From NCBI GenBank assembly GCA_022605955.1, contig JAKCOZ010000101.1, forward strand, positions 496,001 to 560,000: DNA of 64,000 nucleotides, written 5' to 3'. Under the pieces are notes generated by a model. It was given only the letters and a program-made list of their open reading frames with translations, did not search any database and was not told the DNA's origin. How positions within the stretch are numbered: position 1 is the stretch's first letter; each line of letters opens with the position of its first letter. Position numbers and translations under genes: made by a program. Shown in pieces: positions 48,101 through 59,100 of the stretch. This DNA is from Rallus limicola (lineage: Eukaryota > Chordata > Aves > Gruiformes > Rallidae).

Positions 48101-51098
48101 TGTCCTGTTAGGAGGTTTCAGACAAGCTATGCCTTTCAGGCCTAGCTTCTTTACTTTGGGAGTTATTGCTGGACGTTTAGCATGTTTTGAACTGCAGTCT
48201 GCTAGGGCTGAGAAAAGCACCGTAGGAGGTTCCAGGCATGTTCCCTCTTTCCAGGCAAAGGAAAAGGCTGAGAACCAAAGTGACAGGGGCTGCTCGTGTG
48301 TCATGTTAGGAGGTTTCAGACAAGCTATGCCTTTCAGGCCTAGCTTCTTTACTTTGGGAGTTATTGCTGGACGTTTAGCATGTTTTGAACTGCAGTCTGC
48401 TAGGGCCGAGAAAAGCACCGTAGGAGGTTCCAGGCATGTTCCCTCTTTCCAGGCAAAGGAAAAGGCTGAGAGCCAAAGTGACAGGGGCTGCTCGTGTGTC
48501 CTGTTAGGAGGTTTCAGACAAGCTATGCGTTTCAGGCCTAGCTTCTTTACTTTGGGAGTTATTGCTGGACGTTTAGCATGTTTTGAACTGCAGTCTGCTA
48601 GGGCCGAGAAAAGCACCGTAGGAGGTTCCAGGCATGTTCCCTCTTTCCAGGCAAAGGAAAAGGCTGAGAGCCAAAGTGACAGGGTCTGCTCGTGTGTCCT
48701 GTTAGGAGGTTTCAGACAAGCTATGCCTTTCAGGCCTAGCTTCTTTACTTTGGGAGTTATTGCTGGACGTTTAGCATGTTTTGAACTGCAGTCTGCTAGG
48801 GCCGAGAAAAGCACCGTAGGAGGTTCCAGGCATGTTCCCTCTTTCCAGGCAAAGGAAAAGGCTGAGAGCCAAAGTGACAGGTGCTGCTCATGTGTCCTGT
48901 TAGGAGGTTTCAGACAAGCTATGCCTTTCAGGCCTAGCTTCTTTACTTTGGGAGTTATTGCTGGACGTTTAGCATGTTTTGAGCTGCAGTCTGCTAGGGC
49001 CGAGAAAAGCACCGTAGGAGGTTCCAGGCATGTTCCCTCTTTCCAGGCAAAGGAAAAGGCTGAGAGCCAAAGTGACAGGGGCTGCTCGTGTGTCCTGTTA
49101 GGAGGTTTCAGACAAGCTATGCCTTTCAGGCCTAGCTTCTTTACTTTGGGAGTTATTGCTGGACGTTTAGCATGTTTTGAACTGCAGTCTGCTAGGGCCG
49201 AGAAAAGCACCGTAGGAGGTTCCAGGCATGTTCCCTCATTCCAGGCAAAGGAAAAGGCTGAGAGCCAAAGTGAAAGGGTCTGCTCGGGTGTCCTGTTAGG
49301 AGGTTTCAGACAAGCTATGCCTTTCAGGCCTAGCTTCTTTACTTTGGGAGTTATTGCTGGACGTTTAGCATGTTTTGAACTGCAGTCTGCTAGGGCCGAG
49401 AAAAGCACCGTAGGAGGTTCCAGGCATGTTCCCTCTTTCCAGGCAAAGGAAAAGGCTGAGAACCAAAGTGACAGGGGCTGCTCGTGTGTCCTGTTAGGAG
49501 GTTTCAGACAAGCTATGCCTTTCAGGCCTAGCTTCTTTACTTTGGGAGTTATTGCTGGACGTTTAGCATGTTTTGAACTGCAGTCTGCTAGGGCCGAGAA
49601 AAGCACCGTAGGAGGTTCCAGGCATGTTCCCTCTTTCCAGGCAAAGGAAAAGGCTGAGAACCAAAGTGACAGGGGCTGCTCGTGTGTCATGTTAGGAGGT
49701 TTCAGACAAGCTATGCCTTTCAGGCCTAGCTTCTTTACTTTGGGAGTTATTGCTGGACGTTTAGCATGTTTTGAACTGCAGTCTGCTAGGGCCGAGAAAA
49801 GCACCGTAGGAGGTTCCAGGCATGTTCCCTCTTTCCAGGCAAAGGAAAAGGCTGAGAACCAAAGTGACAGGGTCTGCTCGTGTGTCCTGTTAGGAGGTTT
49901 CAGACAAGCTATGCCTTTCAGGCCTAGCTTCTTTACTTTGGGAGTTATTGCTGGACGTTTAGCATGTTTTGAACTGCAGTCTGCTAGGGCCGAGAAAAGC
50001 ACCGTAGGAGGTTCCAGGCATGTTCCCTCTTTCCAGGCAAAGGAAAAGGCTGAGAGCCAAAGTGACAGGGGCTGCTCGTGTGTCCTGTTAGGAGGTTTCA
50101 GACAAGCTATGCCTTTCAGGCCTAGCTTCTTTACTTTGGGAGTTATTGCTGGACTTTTAGCATGTTTTGAACTGCAGTCTGCTAGGGCCGAGAAAAGCAC
50201 CGTAGGAGGTTCCAGGCATGTTCCCTCTTTCCAGGCAAAGGAAAAGGCTGAGAGCCAAAGTGACAGGGTCTGCTCGTGTGTCCTGTTAGGAGGTTTCAGA
50301 CAAGCTATGCCTTTCAGGCCTCGCTTCTTTACTTTGGGAGTTATTGCTGGACGTTTAGCATGTTTTGAACTGCAGTCTGCTAGGGCCGAGAAAAGCACCG
50401 TAGGAGGTTCCAGGCATGTTCCCTCTTTCCAGGCAAAGGAAAAGGCTGAGAGCCAAAGTGACAGGGTCTGCTCGTGTGTCCTGTTAGGAGGTTTCATACA
50501 AGCTATGCCTTTCAGGCCTAGCTTCTTTATTTTGGGAGTTATTGCTGGACGTTTAGCATGTTTTGAACTGCAGTCTGCTAGGGCCGAGAAAAGCACCGTA
50601 GGATGTTCCAGGCATGTTCCCTCTTTCCAGGCAAAGGAAAAGGCTGAGAGCCAAAGTGACAGGGTCTGCTCGTGTGTCCTGTTAGGAGGTTTCAGACAAG
50701 CTATGCCTTTCAGGCCTAGCTTCTTTACTTTGGGAGTTATTGCTGGACGTTTAGCATGTTTTGAACTGCAGTCTGCTAGGGCCGAGAAAAGCACCGTAGG
50801 AGGTTCCAGGCATGTTCCCTCTTTCCAGGCAAAGGAAAAGGCTGAGAGCCAAAGTGACAGGGTCTGCTCGTGTGTCCTGTTAGGAGGTTTCAGACAAGCT
50901 ATGCCTTTCAGGCCTAGCTTCTTTACTTTGGGAGTTATTGCTGGACGTTTAGCATGTTTTGAACTGCAGTCTGCTAGGGCCGAGAAAAGCACCGTAGGAG
51001 GTTCCAGGCATGTTCCCTCTTTCCAGGCAAAGGAAAAGGCTGAGAACCAAAGTGAAAGGGTCTGCTCGTGTGTCCTGTTAGGAGGTTTCAGACAAGCT
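45159..51098 (+). repeat. Satellite block 24: 30 monomers
   Basis: Thirty exact units. Unit 1 has TTTAGGATG. Unit 3 (45555) has T11 without a hairpin. TTTCATACAAG, TTTATTTTGGG and GTAGGATGTT occur at 46141-46250 and again at 50497-50605, exactly 22 monomers apart. Unit 8 is diverged (GGGTGTTATT, TAGTATGTTTTCAAC, CTCGGTCCGAG). Unit 13 has GTTCAGCATG. Confidence 0.96.
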
Positions 51099-51150
51099 AG
51101 GCCTGAAAGGCCTGAAAGGCATAGCTTGTCTGAAACCTCCTAACAGGACA
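51071..51150. repeat. Hairpin insertion 25: reversed loop with 9-bp duplication
   Basis: The 29-bp arms (51071-51099 and 51122-51150) are perfect, but the 22-nt loop at 51100-51121 is in the opposite orientation to the other 26. It reads GGCCTGAAA followed by GGCCTGAAAGGCA, the exact reverse complement of the usual loop with its first 9 bases duplicated. The insertion is therefore 56 bp (51099-51154). It is the only such case in the window. Confidence 0.97.
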
Positions 51151-51154
51151 AGCT

Positions 51155-54100
51155 ATGCCTTTCATGCCTAGCTTCTTTACTTTGGGAGTTATTGCTGGAC
51201 GTTTAGCATGTTTTGAACTGCAGTCTGCTCGGTCCGAGAAAAGCACCGTAGGAGGTTCCAGGCATGTTCCCTCTTTCCAGGCAAAGGAAAAGGCTGAGAG
51301 CCAAAGTGACAGGGTCTGCTCGTGTGTCCTGTTAGGAGGTTTCAGACAAGCTATGCCTTTCAGGCCTAGCTTCTTTATTTTGGGAGTTATTGCTGGACGT
51401 TTAGCATGTTTTGAACTGCAGTCTGCTAGGGCCGAGAAAAGCACCGTAGGAGGTTCCAGGCATGTTCCCTCTTTCCAGGCAAAGGAAAAGGCTGAGAGCC
51501 AAAGTGACAGGGTCTGCTCGTGTGTCCTGTTAGGAGGTTTCAGACAAGCTATGCCTTTCAGGCCTAGCTTCTTTACTTTGGGAGTTATTGCTGGACGTTT
51601 AGCATGTTTTGAACTGCAGTCTGCTAGGGCCGAGAAAAGCACCGTAGGAGGTTCCAGGCATGTTCCCTCTTTCCAGGCAAAGGAAAAGGCTGAGAGCCAA
51701 AGTGACAGGGGCTGCTCGTGTGTCCTGTTAGGAGGTTTCAGACAAGCTATGCCTTTCAGGCCTAGCTTCTTTACTTTGGGAGTTATTGCTGGACGTTTAG
51801 CATGTTTTGAACTGCAGTCTGCTAGGGCCGAGAAAAGCACCGTAGGAGGTTCCAGGCATGTTCCCTCTTTCCAGGCAAAGGAAAAGGCTGAGAGCCAAAG
51901 TGACAGGGTCTGCTCGTGTGTCCTGTTAGGAGGTTTCAGACAAGCTATGCCTTTCAGGCCTAGCTTCTTTACTTTGGGAGTTATTGCTGGACGTTTAGCA
52001 TGTTTTGAACTGCAGTCTGCTAGGGCCGAGAAAAGCACCGTAGGAGGTTCCAGGCATGTTCCCTCTTTCCAGGCAAAGGAAAAGGCTGAGAGCCAAAGTG
52101 ACAGGGTCTGCTCGTGTGTCCTGTTAGGAGGTTTCAGACAAGCTATGCCTTTCAGGCCTAGCTTCTTTACTTTGGGAGTTATTGCTGGACGTTTAGCATG
52201 TTTTGAACTGCAGTCTGCTAGGGCCGAGAAAAGCACCGTAGGAGGTTCCAGGCATGTTCCCTCTTTCCAGGCAAAGGAAAAGGCTGAGATCCAAAGTGAC
52301 AGGGTCTGCTCGTGTGTCCTGTTAGGAGGTTTCAGACAAGCTATGCCTTTCAGGCCTAGCTTCTTTACTTTGGGAGTTATTGCTGGACGTTTAGCATGTT
52401 TTGAACTGCAGTCTGCTAGGGCCGAGAAAAGCACCGTAGGAGGTTCCAGGCATGTTCCCTCTTTCCAGGCAAAGGAAAAGGCTGAGAGCCAAAGTGACAG
52501 GGTCTGCTCGTGTGTCCTGTTAGGAGGTTTCAGACAAGCTATGCCTTTCAGGCCTAGCTTCTTTACTTTGGGAGTTATTGCTGGACGTTTAGCATGTTTT
52601 GAACTGCAGTCTGCTAGGGCCGAGAAAAGCACCGTAGGAGGTTCCAGGCATGTTCCCTCTTTCCAGGCAAAGGAAAAGGCTGAGAGCCAAAGTGACAGGG
52701 TCTGCTCGTGTGTCCTGTTAGGAGGTTTCAGACAAGCTATGCCTTTCAGGCCTAGCTTCTTTACTTTGGGAGTTATTGCTGGACGTTTAGCATGTTTTGA
52801 ACTGCAGTCTGCTAGGGCCGAGAAAAGCACCGTAGGAGGTTCCAGGCATGTTCCCTCTTTCCAGGCAAAGGAAAAGGCTGAGAGCCAAAGTGACAGGGTC
52901 TGCTTTGTGTCCTGTTAGGAGGTTTCAGACAAGCTATGCCTTTCAGGCCTAGCTTCTTTACTTTGGGAGTTATTGCTGGACGTTTAGCATGTTTTGAACT
53001 GCAGTCTGCTAGGGCCGAGAAAAGCACCGTAGGAGGTTCCAGGCATGTTCCCTCTTTCCAGGCAAAGGAAAAGGCTGAGAGCCAAAGTGACAGGGTCTGC
53101 TCGTGTGTCCTGTTAGGAGGTTTCAGACAAGCTATGCCTTTCAGGCCTAGCTTCTTTACTTTGGGAGTTATTGCTGGACGTTTAGCATGTTTTGAACTGC
53201 AGTCTGCTAGGGCCGAGAAAAGCACCGTAGGAGGTTCCAGGCATGTTCCCTCTTTCCAGGCAAAGGAAAAGGCTGAGAGCCAAAGTGACAGGGTCTGCTC
53301 GTGTGTCCTGTTAGGAGGTTTCAGACAAGCTATGCCTTTCAGGCCTAGCTTCTTTACTTTGGGAGTTATTGCTGGACGTTTAGCATGTTTTGAACTGCAG
53401 TCTGCTAGGGCCGAGAAAAGCACCGTAGGAGGTTCCAGGCATGTTCCCTCTTTCCAGGCAAAGGAAAAGGCTGAGAACCAAAGTGACAGGGGCTGCTCGT
53501 GTGTCATGTTAGGAGGTTTCAGACAAGCTATGCCTTTCAGGCCTAGCTTCTTTACTTTGGGAGTTATTGCTGGACGTTTAGCATGTTTTGAACTGCAGTC
53601 TGCTAGGGCCGAGAAAAGCACCGTAGGAGGTTCCAGGCATGTTCCCTCTTTCCAGGCAAAGGAAAAGGCTGAGAGCCAAAGTGACAGGGTCTGCTCGTGT
53701 GTCCTGTTAAGAGGTTTCAGACAAGCTATGCCTTTCAGGCCTAGCTTCTTTACTTTGGGAGTTATTGCTGGACGTTTAGCATGTTTTGAACTGCAGTCTG
53801 CTAGGGCCGAGAAAAGCACCGTAGGAGGTTCCAGGCATGTTCCCTCTTTCCAGGCAAAGGAAAAGGCTGAGAGCCAAAGTGACAGGTGCTGCTCATGTGT
53901 CCTGTTAGGAGGTTTCAGACAAGCTATGCCTTTCAGGCCTAGCTTCTTTACTTTGGGAGTTATTGCTGGACGTTTAGCATGTTTTGAACTGCAGTCTGCT
54001 AGGGCCGAGAAAAGCACCGTAGGAGGTTCCAGGCATGTTCCCTCTTTCCAGGCAAAGGAAAAGGCTGAGAGCCAAAGTGACAGGGGCTGCTCGTGTGTCC

Positions 54101-56103
54101 TGTTAGGAGGTTTCAGACAAGCTATGCCTTTCAGGACTAGCTTCTTTACTTTGGGAGTTATTGCTGGACGTTTAGCATGTTTTGAACTGCAGTCTGCTAG
54201 GGCCGAGAAAAGCACCGTAGGAGGTTCCAGGCATGTTCCCTCTTTCCAGGCAAAGGAAAAGGCTGAGAGCCAAAGTGACAGGGTCTGCTCGTGTGTCCTG
54301 TTAGGAGGTTTCAGACAAGCTATGCCTTTCAGGCCTAGCTTCTTTACTTTGGGAGTTATTGCTGGACGTTTAGCATGTTTTGAATTGCAGTCTGCTAGGG
54401 CCGAGAAAAGCACCGTAGGAGGTTCCAGGCATGTTCCCTCTTTCCAGGCAAAGGAAAAGGCTGAGAGCCAAAGTGACAGGGTCTGCTCGTGTGTCCTGTT
54501 AAGAGGTTTCAGACAAGCTATGCCTTTCAGGCCTAGCTTCTTTACTTTGGGAGTTATTGCTGGACGTTTAGCATGTTTTGAACTGCAGTCTGCTAGGGCC
54601 GAGAAAAGCACCGTAGGAGGTTCCAGGCATGTTCCCTCTTTCCAGGCAAAGGAAAAGGCTGAGAGCCAAAGTGACAGGGTCTGATCGTGTGTCCTGTTAG
54701 GAGGTTTCAGACAAGCTATGCCTTTCAGGCCTAGCTTCTTTACTTTGGGAGTTATTGCTGGACGTTTAGCATGTTTTGAACTGCAGTCTGCTAGGGCCGA
54801 GAAAAGCACCGTAGGAGGTTCCAGGCATGTTCCCTCTTTCCAGGCAAAGGAAAAGGCTGAGAGCCAAAGTGACAGGGGCTGCTCGTGTGTCCTGTTAGGA
54901 GGTTTCAGACAAGCTATGCCTTTCAGGCCTAGCTTCTTTACTTTGGGAGTTATTGCTGGACGTTTAGCATGTTTTGAACTGCAGTCTGCTAGGGCCGAGA
55001 AAAGCACCGTAGGAGGTTCCAGGCATGTTCCCTCTTTCCAGGCAAAGGAAAAGGCTGAGAGCCAAAGTGACAGGGGCTGCTCGTGTGTCCTGTTAGGAGG
55101 TTTCAGACAAGCTATGCCTTTCAGGCCTAGCTTCTTTACTTTGGGAGTTATTGCTGGACGTTTAACATGTTTTGAACTGCAGTCTGCTAGGGCCGAGAAA
55201 AGCACCGTAGGAGGTTCCAGGCATTTTCCCTCTTTCCAGGCAAAGGAAAAGGCTGAGAGCCAAAGTGACAGGGGCTGCTCGTGTGTCCTGTTAGGAGGTT
55301 TCAGACAAGCTATGCCTTTCAGGCCTAGCTTCTTTACTTTGGGAGTTATTGCTGGACGTTTAGCATGTTTTGAACTGCAGTCTGCTAGGGCCGAGAAAAG
55401 CACCGTAGGAGGTTCCAGGCATGTTCCCTCTTTCCAGGCAAAGGAAAAGGCTGAGAGCCAAAGTGACAGGGTCTGCTCGGGTGTCCTGTTAGGAGGTTTC
55501 AGACAAGCTATGCCTTTCAGGCCTAGCTTCTTTACTTTGGGAGTTATTGCTGGACGTTTAGCATGTTTTGAACTGCAGTCTGCTAGGGCCGAGAAAAGCA
55601 CCGTAGGAGGTTCCAGGCATGTTCCCTCTTTCCAGGCAAAGGAAAAGGCTGAGAGCCAAAGTGACAGGGTCTGCTCGTGTGTCCTGTTAAGAGGTTTCAG
55701 ACAAGCTATGCCTTTCAGGCCTAGCTTCTTTACTTTGGGAGTTATTGCTGGACGTTTAGCATGTTTTGAACTGCAGTCTGCTAGGGCCGAGAAAAGCACC
55801 GTAGGAGGTTCCAGGCATGTTCCCTCTTTCCAGGCAAAGGAAAAGGCTGAGAACCAAAGTGACAGGGGCTGCTCGTGTGTCATGTTAGGAGGTTTCAGAC
55901 AAGCTATGCCTTTCAGGCCAAGCTTCTTTACTTTGGGAGTTATTGCTGGACGTTTAGCATGTTTTGAATTGCAGTCTGCTAGGGCCGAGAAAAGCACCGT
56001 AGGAGGTTCCAGGCATGTTCCCTCTTTCCAGGCAAAGGAAAAGGCTGAGAACCAAAGTGAAAGGGTCTGCTCGTGTGTCCTGTTAGGAGGTTTCAGACAA
56101 GCT
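51155..56103 (+). repeat. Satellite block 25: 25 monomers, one -1 indel
   Basis: Twenty-five units with one base lost at 52901-52910 (TGCTTTGTG for TGCTCGTGTG). Several units end GTTAAGAGG (53708, 54500, 55688). Unit 18 has GTCTGATCG, a stop in the long plus frame. The last unit begins CAGGCCAAGCTTC. Confidence 0.96.
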
Positions 56104-56146
56104 ATGCCTTTCAGGCCTAGCTTGTCTGAAACCTCCTAACAGGACA
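56076..56146. repeat. Hairpin insertion 26 (perfect stem, normal loop)
   Basis: Perfect 29-bp inverted repeat, 13-nt loop in the usual orientation, inserted bases 56104-56150. It occupies the place in the 4996-bp repeat that the reversed-loop insertion 25 has one period earlier. Confidence 0.97.
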
Positions 56147-56150
56147 AGCT

Positions 56151-59100
56151 ATGCCTTTCATGCCTAGCTTCTTTACTTTGGGAGTTATTGCTGGACGTTT
56201 AGCATGTTTTGAACTGCAGTCTGCTCGGTCCGAGAAAAGCACCGTAGGAGGTTCCAGGCATGTTCCCTCTTTCCAGGCAAAGGAAAAGGCTGAGAGCCAA
56301 AGTGACAGGGTCTGCTCGTGTGTCCTGTTAGGAGGTTTCAGACAAGCTATGCCTTTCAGGCCTAGCTTCTTTATTTTGGGAGTTATTGCTGGACGTTTAG
56401 CATGTTTTGAACTGCAGTCTGCTAGGGCCGAGAAAAGCACCGTAGGAGGTTCCAGGCATGTTCCCTCTTTCCAGGCAAAGGAAAAGGCTGAGAGCCAAAG
56501 TGACAGGGTCTGCTCGTGTGTCCTGTTAGGAGGTTTCAGACAAGCTATGCCTTTCAGGCCTAGCTTCTTTACTTTGGGAGTTATTGCTGGACGTTTAGCA
56601 TGTTTTGAACTGCAGTCTGCTAGGGCCGAGAAAAGCACCGTAGGAGGTTCCAGGCATGTTCCCTCTTTCCAGGCAAAGGAAAAGGCTGAGAGCCAAAGTG
56701 ACAGGGGCTGCTCGTGTGTCCTGTTAGGAGGTTTCAGACAAGCTATGCCTTTCAGGCCTAGCTTCTTTACTTTGGGAGTTATTGCTGGACGTTTAGCATG
56801 TTTTGAACTGCAGTCTGCTAGGGCCGAGAAAAGCACCGTATGAGGTTCCAGGCATGTTCCCTCTTTCCAGGCAAAGGAAAAGGCTGAGAGCCAAAGTGAC
56901 AGGGTCTGCTCGTGTGTCCTGTTAGGAGGTTTCAGACAAGCTATGCCTTTCAGGCCTAGCTTCTTTACTTTGGGAGTTATTGCTGGACGTTTAGCATGTT
57001 TTGAACTGCAGTCTGCTAGGGCCGAGAAAAGCACCGTAGGAGGTTCCAGGCATGTTCCCTCTTTCCAGGCAAAGGAAAAGGCTGAGAGCCAAAGTGACAG
57101 GGTCTGCTCGTGTGTCCTGTTAGGAGGTTTCAGACAAGCTATGCCTTTCAGGCCTAGCTTCTTTACTTTGGGAGTTATTGCTGGACGTTTAGCATGTTTT
57201 GAACTGCAGTCTGCTAGGGCCGAGAAAAGCACCGTAGGAGGTTCCAGGCATGTTCCCTCTTTCCAGGCAAAGGAAAAGGCTGAGATCCAAAGTGACAGGG
57301 TCTGCTCGTGTGTCCTGTTAGGAGGTTTCAGACAAGCTATGCCTTTCAGGCCTAGCTTCTTTACTTTGGGAGTTATTGCTGGACGTTTAGCATGTTTTGA
57401 ACTGCAGTCTGCTAGGGCCGAGAAAAGCACCGTAGGAGGTTCCAGGCATGTTCCCTCTTTCCAGGCAAAGGAAAAGGCTGAGAGCCAAAGTGACAGGGTC
57501 TGCTCGTGTGTCCTGTTAGGAGGTTTCAGACAAGCTATGCCTTTCAGGCCTAGCTTCTTTACTTTGGGAGTTATTGCTGGACGTTTAGCATGTTTTGAAC
57601 TGCAGTCTGCTAGGGCCGAGAAAAGCACCGTAGGAGGTTCCAGGCATGTTCCCTCTTTCCAGGCAAAGGAAATGGCTGAGAGCCAAAGTGACAGGGTCTG
57701 CTCGTGTGTCCTGTTAGGAGGTTTCAGACAAGCTATGCCTTTCAGGCCTAGCTTCTTTACTTTGGGAGTTATTGCTGGACGTTTAGCATGTTTTGAACTG
57801 CAGTCTGCTAGGGCCGAGAAAAGCACCGTAGGAGGTTCCAGGCATGTTCCCTCTTTCCAGGCAAAGGAAAAGGCTGAGAGCCAAAGTGACAGGGTCTGCT
57901 TTGTGTCCTGTTAGGAGGTTTCAGACAAGCTATGCCTTTCAGGCCTAGCTTCTTTACTTTGGGAGTTATTGCTGGACGTTTAGCATGTTTTGAACTGCAG
58001 TCTGCTAGGGCCGAGAAAAGCACCGTAGGAGGTTCCAGGCATGTTCCCTCTTTCCAGGCAAAGGAAAAGGCTGAGAGCCAAAGTGACAGGGTCTGCTCGT
58101 GTGTCCTGTTAGGAGGTTTCAGACAAGCTATGCCTTTCAGGCCTAGCTTCTTTACTTTGGGAGTTATTGCTGGACGTTTAGCATGTTTTGAACTGCAGTC
58201 TGCTAGGGCCGAGAAAAGCACCGTAGGAGGTTCCAGGCATGTTCCCTCTTTCCAGGCAAAGGAAAAGGCTGAGAGCCAAAGTGACAGGGTCTGCTCGTGT
58301 GTCCTGTTAGGAGGTTTCAGACAAGCTATGCCTTTCAGGCCTAGCTTCTTTACTTTGGGAGTTATTGCTGGACGTTTAGCATGTTTTGAACTGCAGTCTG
58401 CTAGGGCCGAGAAAAGCACCGTAGGAGGTTCCAGGCATGTTCCCTCTTTCCAGGCAAAGGAAAAGGCTGAGAACCAAAGTGACAGGGGCTGCTCGTGTGT
58501 CATGTTAGGAGGTTTCAGACAAGCTATGCCTTTCAGGCCTAGCTTCTTTACTTTGGGAGTTATTGCTGGACGTTTAGCATGTTTTGAACTGCAGTCTGCT
58601 AGGGCCGAGAAAAGCACCGTAGGAGGTTCCAGGCATGTTCCCTCTTTCCAGGCAAAGGAAAAGGCTGAGAGCCAAAGTGACAGGGTCTGCTCGTGTGTCC
58701 TGTTAAGAGGTTTCAGACAAGCTATGCCTTTCAGGCCTAGCTTCTTTACTTTGGGAGTTATTGCTGGACGTTTAGCATGTTTTGAACTGCAGTCTGCTAG
58801 GGCCGAGAAAAGCACCGTAGGAGGTTCCAGGCATGTTCCCTCTTTCCAGGCAAAGGAAAAGGCTGAGAGCCAAAGTGACAGGTGCTGCTCATGTGTCCTG
58901 TTAGGAGGTTTCAGACAAGCTATGCCTTTCAGGCCTAGCTTCTTTACTTTGGGAGTTATTGCTGGACGTTTAGCATGTTTTGAACTGCAGTCTGCTAGGG
59001 CCGAGAAAAGCACCGTAGGAGGTTCCAGGCATGTTCCCTCTTTCCAGGCAAAGGAAAAGGCTGAGAGCCAAAGTGACAGGGGCTGCTCGTGTGTCCTGTT

